Shown in pieces: positions 9,447-20,148 of a stretch of DNA of 64,000 nt (positions within the stretch are counted from its first letter, which is position 1; every line of letters starts with the position of its first letter). Position numbers and translations under genes: made by a program. A model generated the notes under the pieces. The model had not been told where the DNA came from and searched no databases. It worked only from the letters and a program-made list of their open reading frames with translations. The stretch is from Stenotrophomonas sp. Marseille-Q4652 (lineage in GTDB: Bacteria; Pseudomonadota; Gammaproteobacteria; Xanthomonadales; Xanthomonadaceae): NCBI RefSeq assembly GCF_916618915.1, contig NZ_CAKAKE010000001.1, positions 1,178,001 through 1,242,000 of the forward strand. Direction: 5' to 3'.

Positions 9447-10205
9447 ATGACCCGGCCCTTTCCCGGCACCGCGACATCGCCTGCAGATTCCAGCTCCACG
9501 GAAGGCCCGGCGCTGCGCGAATGCCTGCATTGCCGTGTCCGGCACCTGTCGGTGTGCTCGGCGCTGTCCTGCGACGAGGTGCTGGCGCTTGAGAAGGTCA
9601 CCGTCTCGGTGCCGGTCGCCATGGGCACCACCCTGGCCCACGCCGGCGATGAACGGACCCACGTCTACACCGTGACCGAAGGTGCGCTGCGCATCGTGCG
9701 CACGCTGGCCGACGGCCGCCGCCAGGTCAGCGGCTTTTTACTGCCGGGCGACTATCTGGGCCTGTCGGGCAGCGACCACCACCGCCACGACATCGAGGCC
9801 ATCGCCGACAGCCGCGTCTGCCGCGTGGCCCTGTCGCACATGCGCGAGCTGCGCCTGCGCTACCCGCACCTGGAGCGCAAGCTGCTGCAGCGCGCCTGCC
9901 AGGAGCTGGATTCGGCCCAGGATGCCGCGCTGGCGCTGGCCCGCCTGCAGCCGACCGAGAAGCTGGCCGACTTCCTGCTGCGCCTGTCCGCACGCGAAGC
10001 CCTGCACGGCCATCCGGGCACCCGCGTGCCGCTGCCGATGGGCCGTGGCGACATCGCCGACCACCTGGGCCTGACCATGGAAACGGTGAGCCGCACCTTC
10101 ACCAAGCTGCGCCAGGCCGGGCTGATCGCCCTGCCCCACCTGAACGTGGTGGAGCTGCTGGACGTGCCTGCGCTGCAGAAGCTGGCCGGCAGCGAGCAGT
10201 ACTGA
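9447..10205 (+). CDS. Crp/Fnr-family regulator, FNR-like
   Basis: This 252-residue protein has a cyclic-nucleotide-binding-like beta barrel (about 40-150) and a C-terminal winged helix (about 175-235). The recognition helix reads [10 protein letters not shown], the E-x2-S-R pattern typical of FNR that reads TTGAT half-sites. Cysteines 26, 29, 37 and 125 sit where FNR carries its oxygen-sensing 4Fe-4S ligands, although the spacing C29-x7-C37 differs from the C-x2-C-x5-C of E. coli FNR. It therefore probably controls oxygen-limited metabolism. The start at 9447 was preferred to an in-frame ATG at 9408 because the extra 13 residues look non-conserved. The gene converges on thrC. Confidence 0.85.
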   Translation: MTRPFPGTATSPADSSSTEGPALRECLHCRVRHLSVCSALSCDEVLALEKVTVSVPVAMGTTLAHAGDERTHVYTVTEGALRIVRTLADGRRQVSGFLLPGDYLGLSGSDHHRHDIEAIADSRVCRVALSHMRELRLRYPHLERKLLQRACQELDSAQDAALALARLQPTEKLADFLLRLSAREALHGHPGTRVPLPMGRGDIADHLGLTMETVSRTFTKLRQAGLIALPHLNVVELLDVPALQKLAGSEQY

Positions 10206-10373
10206 GTCCTGCCGGCCGCCCCGCACCGGCGCCCACAAGATCCCCGAAATCCTTGTGCCTTCGTTCCCACCTCGGGCGGCCGGGCCCTGCCGGTCTTTCC
10301 TCCCTGCCCGACCGGCTGGTGAAATTTTCACCATACCGTAGCGGATGCCCGGCACCGCTGGGCGGCCGGGCGG

Positions 10374-10419
10374 TTATCCACAGGCTTCCTGGACAACGCT
10401 CCACACCGGATGTGGACAA
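10374..10419. promoter_or_regulatory. Pair of inverted DnaA-box-like sequences
   Basis: The intergenic space between the Fnr-like gene and thrC contains a perfect TTATCCACA (10374-10382) and, in opposite orientation, TGTGGACAA (10411-10419, the reverse complement of TTGTCCACA), 28 bp apart. These match the 9-mer DnaA consensus. No replication genes are nearby, so if they are functional they are more likely DnaA titration or regulatory sites than an origin. Confidence 0.45.
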
Positions 10420-10433
10420 CCGTGGTGGCCGGC

Positions 10434-11738
10434 TCAGGCCCAGTTGACCAGCCTGTCGCGCAGCTCGGCGAATGACGGTTGGCACGGCTCGGCATGGGCC
10501 GGACGGCGCAGCAGCGCGGCCAGTGCAGGCGGCACCTCGAGCTCTCGGCCGATCAGCGGCTCGACCACGCTCTCGAACTTGGCCGGATGTGCAGTGGCCG
10601 CCACCGCCCAGTCCTCGCCGGAGGCTGCCTGCCCGCTGGCCCGCAGCCGTTCCAGCACCCGCACCGCCGTGGCCGTGTGCGGGCAGAAAACCTCGCCGTG
10701 GCGCTGGTAACGCTCGCGGATGGTGTCGCGGATCTCCCCGTCGTCCACCCCCTGCGACGTGAAAGCCGCGCGCAGCGCCGCGTCGTCACCGCGGTACAGC
10801 CAGCGCAGCCGCTCGAAGTTGCTGGGCGCGCCCACATCCATGGCATTGGCCAGGGTCGCCACGGTGGGCTGCGGCCGGTACTCGTCGCCGCCAAAGTAGT
10901 CCGGCAGCACGCGGTTGGCATTGGTCGCCAGCACGATCCGTCCCAGCGGCACGCTCAGCCCGCGCGCCAGGATCGCGGCCATCGCATTGCCTAGGTTGCC
11001 GGTGGGAATGACGAAGTTGAGCTTGCGTCCGGTGCGCGCATGGTGGCCGATGGCGGCGTGGGCGTAATAGGACATCTGCGGCAGCAGCCGGCCGAGACTG
11101 ATGCTGTTGGCCGAGCTCAGCGGCACATGCGCCTGCAGTTCCACGTCGCCCAGCGCCTGCTTGGCCATCGCCTGGCAGTCGTCGAAGGCGCCGGCCACGC
11201 GCAGCGCGCGGATGTTGTCCCCCAGGCAGCCGAGCTGGTGCGCCTGGCGAGGCGACACCCGGCCGTCGGGATACAGCACCAGCACCCGCAGGCCCGGCTG
11301 GCGGTGGAAGGCGGCAGCGACCGCGGCCCCGGTATCACCGGAGGTCGCCACCACGATGGTCAGCGGCCGCGCGTCGGCACGCGGCAGGCGCGCGAGGCTG
11401 CCGGCGAGGAAGCGCGCGCCGAAATCCTTGAACGCGGCGGTCGGCCCGTGGAACAGCTCCAGCACGTGGTCGCCCGGCGTGGCCAGCGGCTGCAGCGGCG
11501 CCGGGAAGTCGAAGGCCTGCTCGCAGATCGCCGCCAGCTCGGGTTCAAGCGCGTCGCCGGCAAAGAATGGCGTCAGCAGCGTGGTCGCGGTCCGTGCCAG
11601 CGAATCGGCCGGGGCCAGGGTGCGCGGCGCCGGCAGCGCCTCCGGCACGTACAGGCCGCCATCGGGCGCCAGCCCGGCGGCGATGGCCTGGCTGAGCGAG
11701 ACTGCCGGCGCGTTGTTGCGGGTGGAAACGAAGTTCAT
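10434..11738 (-). CDS. thrC: Threonine synthase
   Basis: ThrC converts O-phosphohomoserine to threonine using pyridoxal phosphate, the last step of threonine synthesis. The 434-residue product starts MNFVSTRNNAP and shows the PLP-binding lysine context AAFKDFGARF and a phosphate-binding glycine-rich loop near ATSGDTGAAV. The ATG at 11738 was chosen because the frame upstream (to 11936) is low-complexity and runs into thrB. It is the last gene of the thrA-thrB-thrC operon and lies 25 bp after thrB. Confidence 0.96.
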   Translation of the reverse strand: MNFVSTRNNAPAVSLSQAIAAGLAPDGGLYVPEALPAPRTLAPADSLARTATTLLTPFFAGDALEPELAAICEQAFDFPAPLQPLATPGDHVLELFHGPTAAFKDFGARFLAGSLARLPRADARPLTIVVATSGDTGAAVAAAFHRQPGLRVLVLYPDGRVSPRQAHQLGCLGDNIRALRVAGAFDDCQAMAKQALGDVELQAHVPLSSANSISLGRLLPQMSYYAHAAIGHHARTGRKLNFVIPTGNLGNAMAAILARGLSVPLGRIVLATNANRVLPDYFGGDEYRPQPTVATLANAMDVGAPSNFERLRWLYRGDDAALRAAFTSQGVDDGEIRDTIRERYQRHGEVFCPHTATAVRVLERLRASGQAASGEDWAVAATAHPAKFESVVEPLIGRELEVPPALAALLRRPAHAEPCQPSFAELRDRLVNWA

Positions 11739-11763
11739 CGGGACTCCAACGGATACGCCACGC

Positions 11764-12684
11764 TCAAAGTACGCAGGCGGCAGGGGAATTGAGCGGCGAC
11801 ACCCAGGCCTGGCTGTCGAACCCGGCCGCGGCAAAGGCCGCCTGCACCGGGGCGACAGCGGCCTCGGCCGCCTGGCGGGTCTGGAACCAGCCGAACACGC
11901 TGGGGCCGGCGCCGGAAATGCTCGCGCCCATCGCACCGGCGGCCAGGGCGGCCTGCTTGGCCTCGTTGAAACCGGCGATCAACGGTGCACGCCGCGGCTC
12001 GACCAGCACGTCGGCCAGGCCATCGCGCACCAGGTCGGCGCGCCCGGCATGGCAACCGGCCAGCACCAGCGCCAGGTTGGCGCTCTGCGCGACGAATTCC
12101 TTCAGCTCGTAGCTGCCGGCCAGTGCGGCGCGGGCACGGCGGGTTTCCAGCACCGCGTCCGGGTGCACCAGCAGGCTGTGCCAGGCATCGGGCACCGGGA
12201 TGCGCACGATCCGCTGCGCGGTGGCCAGCACCAGTCCGCCCAGCAGCATCGGGCCGAGGTTGTCGCCATGCTGGCCGCCGCTGGCCACCGCCTCGCCGAC
12301 CAGGGCGAAGGGATACAGGGCTTCGGGGGGCAGCGGCTGGTCCAGCAGCGCATTGGCCGCTACCAGCGCGGCCACGCACGAGGCGGCCGAGCCGCCCATG
12401 CCCGAACCGAGCGGGATGCCCTTCTCGATGCGGACCTCGAAGCCGTAGGGCAGTTCCAGCGCCTGGCGTAGTGCGATCAGCGCCGCACCAGCGGTATTGC
12501 CGACCGCCTCGCGCGGCAGGTCGACGGTGGCCCCGGTGATCGCGCTGATGCGCACCTCCGGCGCGTCGATCCGACGCACCGCCACGGTGTCGCCCACGCC
12601 CTCGATGCCGTGGCCGAGGATGTCGAAGCCCACCGCCACATTGCCGACCGAGGCCGGCGAGAACGCACGCACCCAACCACTCAC
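11764..12684 (-). CDS. thrB: Homoserine kinase (GHMP family)
   Basis: ThrB phosphorylates homoserine with ATP. The 306-residue product has the GHMP ATP-binding loop [12 protein letters not shown] at about residues 90-101 and the C-terminal motif [12 protein letters not shown] typical of GHMP kinases. It overlaps the end of thrA by 4 bp, so the two are translationally coupled. Length and motifs are normal. Confidence 0.96.
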   Translation of the reverse strand: MSGWVRAFSPASVGNVAVGFDILGHGIEGVGDTVAVRRIDAPEVRISAITGATVDLPREAVGNTAGAALIALRQALELPYGFEVRIEKGIPLGSGMGGSAASCVAALVAANALLDQPLPPEALYPFALVGEAVASGGQHGDNLGPMLLGGLVLATAQRIVRIPVPDAWHSLLVHPDAVLETRRARAALAGSYELKEFVAQSANLALVLAGCHAGRADLVRDGLADVLVEPRRAPLIAGFNEAKQAALAAGAMGASISGAGPSVFGWFQTRQAAEAAVAPVQAAFAAAGFDSQAWVSPLNSPAACVL

Positions 12685-15188
12685 AGGCGCGCTCCTTCAC
12701 CGGCGGCCACCCGCAGCACGTCGGCGAACACACCGGCGGCGGTGACCTCCGGACCGGCACCCGGCCCCTGCACCACCAGCGGGTTGTCGCAGTAGCGGCG
12801 CGTGGTGAACTGCACCACGTTGTCGGTCAGCTGCAGGTTGGCGAAGGCATGGCTGGCCGGCAGTTCCACCAGGCCGACACTGGCCGGGCCGGACGCCGGC
12901 AGCTGGGCGACATAGCGCAGCACGTTGCCGCGATCACGCGCGGCCTGCAGGCGCGTGGCGAACGCCGCGTCGACCCCGTGCAGATGCTCCATGAAGTCCT
13001 CCACGCTGGACCGGCGCAGCGATTCGGGCACCAGGCTTTCCACCTGCACGTCCTCCAGGCTCAGGTCACGGCCGGCCTCGCGCGCCAGGATCACCAGCTT
13101 GCGCGCCACGTCCACGCCGGACAGGTCATCGCGCGGATCCGGCTCGGTGTAGCCCATCGCCCGCGCCTGCGCGACCAGCGCCGAGAACGGCACGCTGCCG
13201 TCGTACTTGTTGAACAGCCACGCCAGCGTGCCGGAGAAGATGCCGGCAATCGCGGTGACCTCGTCACCGGTATCGACCAGGTCCCGCAGCGTGGTGATCA
13301 CCGGCAGGCCGGCACCGACCGTGGCCTCGTAGCGGAAGCGCGCGCCACTGGCGGCCGCTGCGGCGCGGATGGCGTGGAAGCGCGGCAGGGGACCGGCACC
13401 GGCCTGCTTGTTCGGGGTGACGACATGGATGCCGGCGGCCAGCCAGCCGGCGTAGCGATCGGCCACGTCGGCGCTGCCGCTGCAGTCGATGATCATCGCG
13501 TGCGGCAATCGCGCGGCAAGCAGGTGTTCGGTGAACTGGTCCAGGTCGGCCGGCGTGGTGCTGGCGGCAAATGCGCTGCGCCAGTCGCCCTCGACTGCAC
13601 GTGGCTCCAGCAGCATGCGCTTGCGTGACAGCACCGCGCGCAGGCGCAGGTCCAGCCGCGCCTTGGACAGCAGCTGCGGCTGCGCCTTGTGCAGCTGGTC
13701 CAGCAGCGCCGCGCCGACGTTGCCCGGGCCGATCACACCGACTGAAAACGTCTGCGGCGATAGCCAGAAGCCGGCATGGGCGGCACGCAGTGCCTTGGTC
13801 GCATCGCGGCTGTCGATTGCCACCGAGATGTTGCGCTCGGATGAGCCCTGGGCAATGGCCAGGATGTTGACCTGGGCGCGGGCCAGCGACTCGAACAGGC
13901 GCGCGGCCACGCCCGGCTGGCCGGCCATGCCATCACCCACCGCCGCCAGCACGCTGATCCCCGGGGTCAGCTGCACCCGCTGCACGTGGCCGAGCGAGAG
14001 TTCATGGGCAAAGGCATGCAGCAGCGCGTCGCGTGCGCGCCCGGCCTCGCCCTGGCGCACCACGCAGCAGATCGAATGTTCCGAGGAGCCCTGCGAGATC
14101 ATCACCACCGACACATGGGCGTTGCGCAGGGCGGCGAACACACGCTCGGCGGTGCCGGGCACGCCGATCAGGCCGGTACCTTCCAGGTTCAGCACCGCCA
14201 GGTCCGGGCTCAGGGTCAGCCCCTTGATCGGCCCGCTGGCGGTGGCACCGGCGGCGATGCGGGTGCCCGGATGTCCGGGCTGGAAGGTGTTGCGGATGAT
14301 GATCGGCAGCCCGCGCTCCATCGCCGGCGACATGGTCTGCGGATGCACCACCTTTGCGCCGAAGTAGGCCAGTTCGCAGGCCTCGTCGTAGCTGAGCGTT
14401 TCCAGCTGTACCGCCTCGGGCACGACGCGCGGGTCGGCCGAAAGCACGCCGTCGACGTCGGTCCAGATGTGCAGTTCGTCGGCATTGAACAGGGCCGCGA
14501 AGATCGCGCCGGAGTAGTCGCTGCCGTTGCGGCCCAGGGTGGTGATGCGGTCATTGCGGTCGCGGGCGACGAAGCCGGTCACCACCACGCGCGATTGCGG
14601 GTGCGATTGGCGCCAGGTAGCCAGGCGCTGCGCACTGGTTTCCCAGCCCACGTCGACGCCGAGCTCGCCGCGGTCCACCACCAGGACGTCGCGCGCATCG
14701 AGCACGGCGCAATCCTCGCCAAGCGCGCGGAAATGCGCGCCCAGCAGGTGGGCCGAATACACCTCGCCCAGGCCCTGCACGCGGTCGAGCACCTCGTTGG
14801 GCAGCTCGCCGATCACCGCCAGCGCCTCGAGGATGCGGGCCAGGTGGTCGAAACGGTCATCCAGCCACTCCACCGTCCCGCCGGCGTGCTCGCCCAGCAG
14901 CGACACCGCCGCACCACGATGGCGCGCCCGTAGTTCGTGCCAGTGTTCGCGCCAGCGGGCGTCGTCGCGTGACGCCAGCAGGGCCAGTTCGATCAGCGCG
15001 TCGGTCACGCCCTTCATCGCCGACACCACGGTGACCTGGGTCGACTCGCCACGGGCCAGCAGCAACTGCGCCACGTGGCGGTAACGGTCGGCGTCGGCGA
15101 CGGAGGTTCCGCCGAACTTGTGCACCACGGTGGCGGGCACGGCGGCGCTGGCGGAAGGAAGCGGTGCGGGTTCGACGGCGGCGGACAT
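12681..15188 (-). CDS. thrA: Bifunctional aspartokinase / homoserine dehydrogenase I
   Basis: This 835-residue fusion enzyme catalyses the first and third steps of the aspartate pathway to threonine. The N-terminal aspartokinase carries VHKFGGTSV at about residue 22. Paired ACT regulatory domains occupy about 310-470. The C-terminal homoserine dehydrogenase begins with the NADP-binding loop [12 protein letters not shown] at about 490. The length is close to that of E. coli ThrA (820). The gene is preceded by a leader peptide and attenuator-like structure, so threonine supply probably controls transcription, and the ACT domains suggest feedback inhibition of the enzyme. Confidence 0.97.
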   Translation of the reverse strand: MSAAVEPAPLPSASAAVPATVVHKFGGTSVADADRYRHVAQLLLARGESTQVTVVSAMKGVTDALIELALLASRDDARWREHWHELRARHRGAAVSLLGEHAGGTVEWLDDRFDHLARILEALAVIGELPNEVLDRVQGLGEVYSAHLLGAHFRALGEDCAVLDARDVLVVDRGELGVDVGWETSAQRLATWRQSHPQSRVVVTGFVARDRNDRITTLGRNGSDYSGAIFAALFNADELHIWTDVDGVLSADPRVVPEAVQLETLSYDEACELAYFGAKVVHPQTMSPAMERGLPIIIRNTFQPGHPGTRIAAGATASGPIKGLTLSPDLAVLNLEGTGLIGVPGTAERVFAALRNAHVSVVMISQGSSEHSICCVVRQGEAGRARDALLHAFAHELSLGHVQRVQLTPGISVLAAVGDGMAGQPGVAARLFESLARAQVNILAIAQGSSERNISVAIDSRDATKALRAAHAGFWLSPQTFSVGVIGPGNVGAALLDQLHKAQPQLLSKARLDLRLRAVLSRKRMLLEPRAVEGDWRSAFAASTTPADLDQFTEHLLAARLPHAMIIDCSGSADVADRYAGWLAAGIHVVTPNKQAGAGPLPRFHAIRAAAAASGARFRYEATVGAGLPVITTLRDLVDTGDEVTAIAGIFSGTLAWLFNKYDGSVPFSALVAQARAMGYTEPDPRDDLSGVDVARKLVILAREAGRDLSLEDVQVESLVPESLRRSSVEDFMEHLHGVDAAFATRLQAARDRGNVLRYVAQLPASGPASVGLVELPASHAFANLQLTDNVVQFTTRRYCDNPLVVQGPGAGPEVTAAGVFADVLRVAAGEGARL

Positions 15189-15191
15189 CGG

Positions 15192-15267
15192 AAAAACCTC
15201 GGTTGGAGGCCCCGGCGCACCGTCAGGTTCTGGGGATCGCCCCCCGCATCCTGATCCGGGTGCGGGG
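15192..15267 (-). promoter_or_regulatory. Attenuator-like region between thrL and thrA
   Basis: On the minus strand a 7-bp stem (CCCCGCA...TGCGGGG, 15242-15267) is followed by a small hairpin (CCTC-CAACC-GAGG, 15197-15209) running into five T residues, directly before the thrA ATG. The GAGG of the second hairpin is also the best ribosome-binding site for thrA, so the structure could act on termination or translation. Together with the upstream leader peptide this resembles threonine-operon attenuation. The pairing alternatives were not folded computationally. Confidence 0.6.
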
Positions 15268-15284
15268 CCGTTGTGTTCGGGAAA

Positions 15285-15344
15285 CTACGCGAAGACGACG
15301 GGCCGCACCGGGCTAGTGGTGACGGTAAGGGTGGTAATGGACAT
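15285..15344 (-). CDS. thrL: thr operon leader peptide (19 aa)
   Basis: A 19-codon frame reads MSITTLTVTTSPVRPVVFA. It contains five threonine codons and one isoleucine codon in the first ten residues. Its stop lies 96 bp before the thrA start. Runs of regulatory amino-acid codons just ahead of a biosynthetic operon are the hallmark of ribosome-mediated attenuation, in which stalling at Thr codons under threonine starvation prevents termination. E. coli ThrL works this way on Thr and Ile. The valine codons near the end are probably incidental. Confidence 0.8.
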   Translation of the reverse strand: MSITTLTVTTSPVRPVVFA

Positions 15345-15663
15345 GGCACCAGTCGCGGCCAGCAGCGACTTCGGTCGCTGCGGAATGATGCTGGCGGTGG
15401 CGCGGACAGGCTGCATTGCCCAAGAGGACAACAGCGGTGAAGTCCGTGTCAAGTGCTGCGGCGCAAAAATCCCTTGCCGGGATCGTCAGTCAACGTGCCG
15501 GAAAAGTTGCAAATGTGATCATCTCGCGAACTTCCGGCATTTGACCCGCCGGACCACCGGAAGTGCGCGCAACGCGTTTGGAGCGGCTTCCAGGACCGAA
15601 GCGTCGAGCAGTGACGTCGGTGCCTCGTACCGACCGGGATGCAGGGCGCCAGTGCGCGGCCCC
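15345..15663. other. Intergenic region upstream of thrL
   Basis: There is no convincing gene in these 319 bases between thrL and the exporter gene. On the minus strand a perfect -35 hexamer TTGACA lies at 15452-15447, about 100 bp before the leader peptide, but the -10 position 17 bases on is poor (GTCCTC). The thr promoter is therefore only tentatively placed. Confidence 0.3.
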
Positions 15664-16608
15664 TCAGGCCGGGGTATGTACCGGCGGCGCCGGTCGGTGC
15701 GCTGCGGCGCACAGCACCACGCCCGCCACCAGGCAGACGATGGCCAGCACTTCCAGCGGGCTCGGCCAGCGCTGGTGCCACAGGAAGCCATAGAACAGCG
15801 CGAACAGCGTCTCGAACACGATCATCTGACCGCCCAGGGTCAGGGGCAGCATCCGGGTGGCGCGGTTCCAGCAGGCATTGCCGAGGATCGAGGCCAGCAC
15901 CGCCACGCCGGTGGCGACCGCCCAGAACATCGCCCACTGCCCCGGCGCATGCCCGCCTGATCCACCGACAAAGGCGAACGGGGCCAACAGCAGCGCCAGC
16001 GCGCCGGTAGCCACGCCGGTGAGCAACGACCAGTCGTGGCCGGAAATATCCGGGCAACGCGCCAGCCAGCGGGCATTGGCCACCGAGTACGTCGTCCACG
16101 ACAGCAGCGCACCCACGGCACACAACAGTCCCAGCGTGCGCCGCCACGGATCGCCGCCGGCATGCGAGCCGGCAACGGCCTCGTAGCCCATCAGCAACAC
16201 CCCGGCCAGGCACAGCAGCAGCGAGGGCGCCAGCCGCGGCAGCGCGATCGCCCCGGCCTGGCGGCTGCCGGCCAGCGACACCAGCACCGGCACCATGCCC
16301 ACGATCAGCGAGGCGGCGGCGCCGCCACTCCACTGCACGGCCATCGCCAGCAGCACGAAGTAGACGAGGTTGCCGAGCAGGCTCAGGCGCAGCAGCGCCA
16401 TCCACTCCACCCTGCCAACGCGCGAGCGCACGGCCCTCCAGCGCGGCAGCAGCAGGGCGGCGGCGATCAGTCCGTAGACCAGGTAGCGGGCAGCGGCCAA
16501 CTGCACCGGGGAAAACGCGGACAGCACCGCAGGCGCGAGGAACACCACGCCCCACAGGGCTCCGGAGGCCACTCCGTTGGCGATCCCGCCCCACATCCGA
16601 CTCGTCAT
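15664..16608 (-). CDS. EamA/DMT-family transporter
   Basis: This inner-membrane protein of 314 residues has about ten hydrophobic segments arranged as two repeats, as in drug/metabolite transporters of the EamA family. It begins MTSRMWGGIANGV and ends in a short polar tail. The start at 16608 was preferred to an in-frame ATG at 16656 because the hydrophobic repeat begins directly after it. EamA members export amino acids or metabolites. The location next to the threonine operon makes amino-acid export an attractive guess, but the substrate cannot be read from the sequence. Confidence 0.85.
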   Translation of the reverse strand: MTSRMWGGIANGVASGALWGVVFLAPAVLSAFSPVQLAAARYLVYGLIAAALLLPRWRAVRSRVGRVEWMALLRLSLLGNLVYFVLLAMAVQWSGGAAASLIVGMVPVLVSLAGSRQAGAIALPRLAPSLLLCLAGVLLMGYEAVAGSHAGGDPWRRTLGLLCAVGALLSWTTYSVANARWLARCPDISGHDWSLLTGVATGALALLLAPFAFVGGSGGHAPGQWAMFWAVATGVAVLASILGNACWNRATRMLPLTLGGQMIVFETLFALFYGFLWHQRWPSPLEVLAIVCLVAGVVLCAAAHRPAPPVHTPA

Positions 16609-16770
16609 TGCTGCCACGCCTGTTGCGACGTGATCTTCGATGCACGCCCTGACCAAACCACCACCCGGAGGAAGAAGCCCTCAAGCACGAGCCTGCGCGA
16701 TGCGCGCTGACGCCTTCCGGTCCCTGCCCGCGGGCACGCCGGACGCAGCAAAGGAAGGGAGGCAAGGCGA

Positions 16771-16847
16771 TGGCGGCCCCGACACGATTCGAACGTGCGA
16801 CCTGTCCCTTAGGAGGGGACCGCTCTATCCAGCTGAGCTACGGGGCC
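16771..16847 (-). tRNA. tRNA-Arg (anticodon CCT)
   Basis: The reverse complement folds as a 77-base tRNA: acceptor stem GGCCCCG/CGGGGCC, D-loop AGCTGGATAGAGC, anticodon arm with loop CTCCTAA (anticodon CCT, reading AGG), T-arm GTTCGAATC, and an encoded CCA end. tRNA genes often serve as integration sites, but no repeat of its 3' end was seen nearby. Confidence 0.96.
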
Positions 16848-16996
16848 TGAGACGCGCATTGTCGCACGAGCCCCCGCCAGCCTGCATCCCACGGCAACAG
16901 GCCGGCGCGTGCGCTCTGCTAAAATCGCCGTTCTGCACGCCGCTCCCTACGGTTGCCCCGCGGCTGCGCCCACAACGCAATGCATCAGGAGATTAC

Positions 16997-18529
16997 ATGT
17001 CCTTTGACCTGCTCAAGGCGCTCGGCCTCGCCGCTTCCAACGCGGGCACCTACCTCGGCAACGGCGAATGGTCCGCCGCCACCGGGGCTGGCGTGATCAA
17101 GCCGACCAACCCGACCACCGGCGAAGTCATCGCCGAGGTCCAGGCCACCACCGACGCCGATTACGAGACGGTCATCGCCCGCGCCCAGGAAGCCTTCAAG
17201 GTCTGGCGCACCACTCCGGCCCCGCGCCGCGGCGAGGCCATCCGCCTGTGTGGCGAGGCCCTGCGCAAGCACAAGGACGCGCTGGGTTCGCTGGTCGCGC
17301 TGGAAATGGGCAAGTCCAAGGCCGAGGGCGATGGCGAAGTGCAGGAGATGATCGACATCGCCGACTTCGCCGTGGGCCAGAGCCGCATGCTCTACGGCTA
17401 CACCATGCATTCCGAGCGCCCGGGCCACCGGATGTACGAGCAGTACCACCCGCTGGGTATCGTCGGCATCATCTCGGCCTTCAACTTCCCGGTCGCGGTG
17501 TGGAGCTGGAACAGTTTCCTGGCCGCGATCTGTGGTGACGTCTGCATCTGGAAGCCGTCCAACAAGACCCCGCTGACCGCGATCGCCTCGATGAAAATCT
17601 GCAACGAGGCGCTGAAGGAAGCCGGCTTCCCGGACATCTTCTTCCTCATCAACGACGCTGGCACCGCGCTGTCGGAGAAGCTGGTCGAAGACCGGCGCGT
17701 GCCGCTGATCAGCTTCACCGGCTCGACCCAGGTCGGCCGCATCGTCAACGAGAAGGTCGCCCGCCGCCTGGGCCGCTGCCTGCTGGAGCTGGGCGGCAAC
17801 AACGCCATCATCCTGGACGAGACCGCGGACCTGAAGCTGGCGGTGCCGGGCATCGTGTTCGGCGCGGTCGGCACCGCCGGCCAGCGCTGCACGACCACCC
17901 GCCGCCTGATCGTGCATGAGTCGATCTACGACAACGTGCTCGACACCCTGGTCAAGGCCTACAAGCAGGTCGAGGGCAAGATCGGCGATCCGCTGGATAC
18001 CGCCAACCTGATGGGCCCGCTCAACAGTGTCGAAGCCGTGCAGCAGTTCCTGGCCTCGGTCGAGAAGGCCAAGGCATCGGGCGGCACCGTGGTCACCGGC
18101 GGCGAGAAGCTGGACCGTCCGGGCCACTTCGTCCTGCCGACCATCATCACCGGCCTGCAGAACAGCGACGAGGTCGTGCAGCACGAGACCTTCGCCCCGA
18201 TCCTGTACGTGATGAAGTACTCCTCGCTGGACGAGGCCATCGAGATGCAGAACGGCGTGCCGCAGGGCCTGTCCTCGTCGATCTTCACCACCAACCTCAA
18301 GTCGGCCGAGAAGTTCCTGTCGGCTGCCGGTAGCGACTGCGGCATCGCCAACGTCAACATCGGCACCTCGGGCGCGGAAATCGGTGGCGCCTTCGGTGGC
18401 GAGAAGGACACCGGCGGTGGTCGCGAGTCCGGTTCGGATGCGTGGAAGGTCTACATGCGCCGCCAGACCAACACCATCAACTACTCCGATTCGCTGCCGC
18501 TGGCCCAGGGCATCAAGTTCGACCTGTAA
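16997..18529 (+). CDS. Aldehyde dehydrogenase, ALDH7 (aminoadipate-semialdehyde) type
   Basis: This 510-residue NAD-dependent dehydrogenase has the catalytic Glu in [11 protein letters not shown] and the nucleophile in [13 protein letters not shown]. The latter pattern is characteristic of the ALDH7 (antiquitin / piperidine-6-carboxylate dehydrogenase) branch rather than of betaine- or succinate-semialdehyde enzymes. It probably oxidises 2-aminoadipate semialdehyde in lysine breakdown. The ATG at 16997 follows CAGGAG with good spacing. The gene appears monocistronic. Confidence 0.9.
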   Translation: MSFDLLKALGLAASNAGTYLGNGEWSAATGAGVIKPTNPTTGEVIAEVQATTDADYETVIARAQEAFKVWRTTPAPRRGEAIRLCGEALRKHKDALGSLVALEMGKSKAEGDGEVQEMIDIADFAVGQSRMLYGYTMHSERPGHRMYEQYHPLGIVGIISAFNFPVAVWSWNSFLAAICGDVCIWKPSNKTPLTAIASMKICNEALKEAGFPDIFFLINDAGTALSEKLVEDRRVPLISFTGSTQVGRIVNEKVARRLGRCLLELGGNNAIILDETADLKLAVPGIVFGAVGTAGQRCTTTRRLIVHESIYDNVLDTLVKAYKQVEGKIGDPLDTANLMGPLNSVEAVQQFLASVEKAKASGGTVVTGGEKLDRPGHFVLPTIITGLQNSDEVVQHETFAPILYVMKYSSLDEAIEMQNGVPQGLSSSIFTTNLKSAEKFLSAAGSDCGIANVNIGTSGAEIGGAFGGEKDTGGGRESGSDAWKVYMRRQTNTINYSDSLPLAQGIKFDL

Positions 18530-18644
18530 GAAACCGGCGGGGGTCCGCATGGCGGGCCCCTGCCTTCTGGAATAACCGCCTGCATCGGCAAACCATCAGC
18601 ATGCGTTCCGGGCCAGGCTTGCCTCTTCGCGAAGGAACCCCGCA

Positions 18645-18926
18645 ATGAACCAGATCCGCCAGACCAGCACCCTCGCCATTGTCAGCCTGGTTGCCGGCCT
18701 CCTCGGCTGGACCCTGTTGCCGATGGTCGGCTGCATCGCCGCGATCATCACCGGCCACATGGCGCGTGCCGAGATCCGCCGCGAACCGGAGCGGCTGGAA
18801 GGCGACGGGCTGGCCATCGCCGGGCTGATCCTGGGCTGGCTGGGCATCGCCGTGTCGGTGCTGGCCGTCGTGGCGATCTTCATGCTCTTCGGCGGCCTGG
18901 CCTGGTTTGCGGCCATGCAGTCCTGA
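18645..18926 (+). CDS. DUF4190-type small membrane protein
   Basis: The product has 93 residues. Two long hydrophobic helices (about 8-32 and 60-90) flank a short loop with [19 protein letters not shown], the usual DUF4190 layout in which a membrane hairpin surrounds a conserved R-x-P-x3-x-G stretch. Function is unknown. The gene stands alone between the aldehyde dehydrogenase and pyrD genes. Confidence 0.75.
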   Translation: MNQIRQTSTLAIVSLVAGLLGWTLLPMVGCIAAIITGHMARAEIRREPERLEGDGLAIAGLILGWLGIAVSVLAVVAIFMLFGGLAWFAAMQS

Positions 18927-19092
18927 GCCGGATGCCCGCCCTGCCCGCCAGTACCCGCTGCAGTGCCCGGGTCGCGGACCATGTCCGTGGCCATGGAACC
19001 GGAGCAATGCTGTCAGCCGCCCACGTACGCGACGGCCGTGCCACCCTCCAATACCGCACCCGTGCCGTTGCCGGTACGCCGACCTGATCGCC

Positions 19093-20148
19093 ATGTACTC
19101 CCTTGCCCGCCCCTTCCTGTTCTCCTTCGATGCCGAACGCGCCCATGGCCTCGGTCTGTCGGCCCTGGAGCTGGCCTACCGCACGGGCGCATCCTCCCTG
19201 CTGACCCGCCGGATCAAGCCGATGCCGACACCGGCGTTCGGCCTGAGCTTCCCGAATCCGGTCGGCCTGGCCGCGGGCCTGGACAAGAACGGCGAGCACA
19301 TCGATGCGCTTTTCGCACTGGGCTTTGGCTTTGTCGAGATCGGCACGGTCACTCCGCGCCCGCAGGCCGGCAACCCGCAGCCGCGGCTGTTCCGCCTGCG
19401 CGACCAGCTGGCGATCATCAACCGCATGGGTTTCAACAACGACGGCGTCGATGCGCTGGTGAGGAACGTCGAGCGCTCGCGCAAGCGCACCGGCCTGCTC
19501 GGCATCAACATCGGCAAGAACAAGGACACGCCCAACGAGAACGCGCTGGACGACTACCAGCACTGCCTGGAGCGCGTGTACCCGCTGGCCGACTACATCA
19601 CCGTCAACATCTCCTCGCCCAACACCGCCGGCCTGCGCGAGCTGCAGGAAGAACAGGCGCTGCGCCAGCTGATCGGCAGCCTGCGCGAGTCGCAGGAAAA
19701 GCTCTCGGCCCAGCATGGCAAGCGCGTGCCGATGCTGGTCAAGGTGGCCCCGGACCTCAACGACCGTGATATCGACGCCGCCGCACGCGTGCTGACCGAG
19801 CTGACCGTCGATGGCGTCATCGCCACCAACACCACCGTTGCGCGGCCGCTGCTGGAGGATGTCGCGGCGGCACGCGAAACCGGCGGCCTGTCCGGTGCGC
19901 CACTGATGGGCCAGTCCACCCTGGTGCTGCGCCGGCTGCGCGCGCGCCTGCCCGAGGCCATCCCGCTGATCGGCGTGGGCGGCATCCTGTCCGGCGCCGA
20001 CGCGGTGGCCAAGATGTCGGCCGGCGCCTCGCTGGTGCAGTGCTACACCGGCCTGGTCTACCGCGGCCCCGAACTGATCGGCGAGTGCGTGGAGGCAATC
20101 CGTCGCCGCCGCGAGGCCCCCAGCCGCGGAGCCGTTGCGCCGCTATGA
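19093..20148 (+). CDS. pyrD: Dihydroorotate dehydrogenase (quinone), class 2
   Basis: PyrD oxidises dihydroorotate to orotate, passing electrons to quinone at the membrane, in pyrimidine synthesis. The 351-residue product has the N-terminal membrane-association helix ([18 protein letters not shown]), the FMN-binding segments [15 protein letters not shown] and [17 protein letters not shown], the catalytic-loop region [14 protein letters not shown], and [13 protein letters not shown] near the C-terminus. It overlaps murB by 4 bp. The start follows a weak ribosome site but matches the family N-terminus. Confidence 0.96.
   Translation: MYSLARPFLFSFDAERAHGLGLSALELAYRTGASSLLTRRIKPMPTPAFGLSFPNPVGLAAGLDKNGEHIDALFALGFGFVEIGTVTPRPQAGNPQPRLFRLRDQLAIINRMGFNNDGVDALVRNVERSRKRTGLLGINIGKNKDTPNENALDDYQHCLERVYPLADYITVNISSPNTAGLRELQEEQALRQLIGSLRESQEKLSAQHGKRVPMLVKVAPDLNDRDIDAAARVLTELTVDGVIATNTTVARPLLEDVAAARETGGLSGAPLMGQSTLVLRRLRARLPEAIPLIGVGGILSGADAVAKMSAGASLVQCYTGLVYRGPELIGECVEAIRRRREAPSRGAVAPL

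Noticed and set aside
16771-16847. tRNA-Arg as an island attachment site
   Set aside because: No second copy of its 3' end was found, and both neighbours look like backbone.
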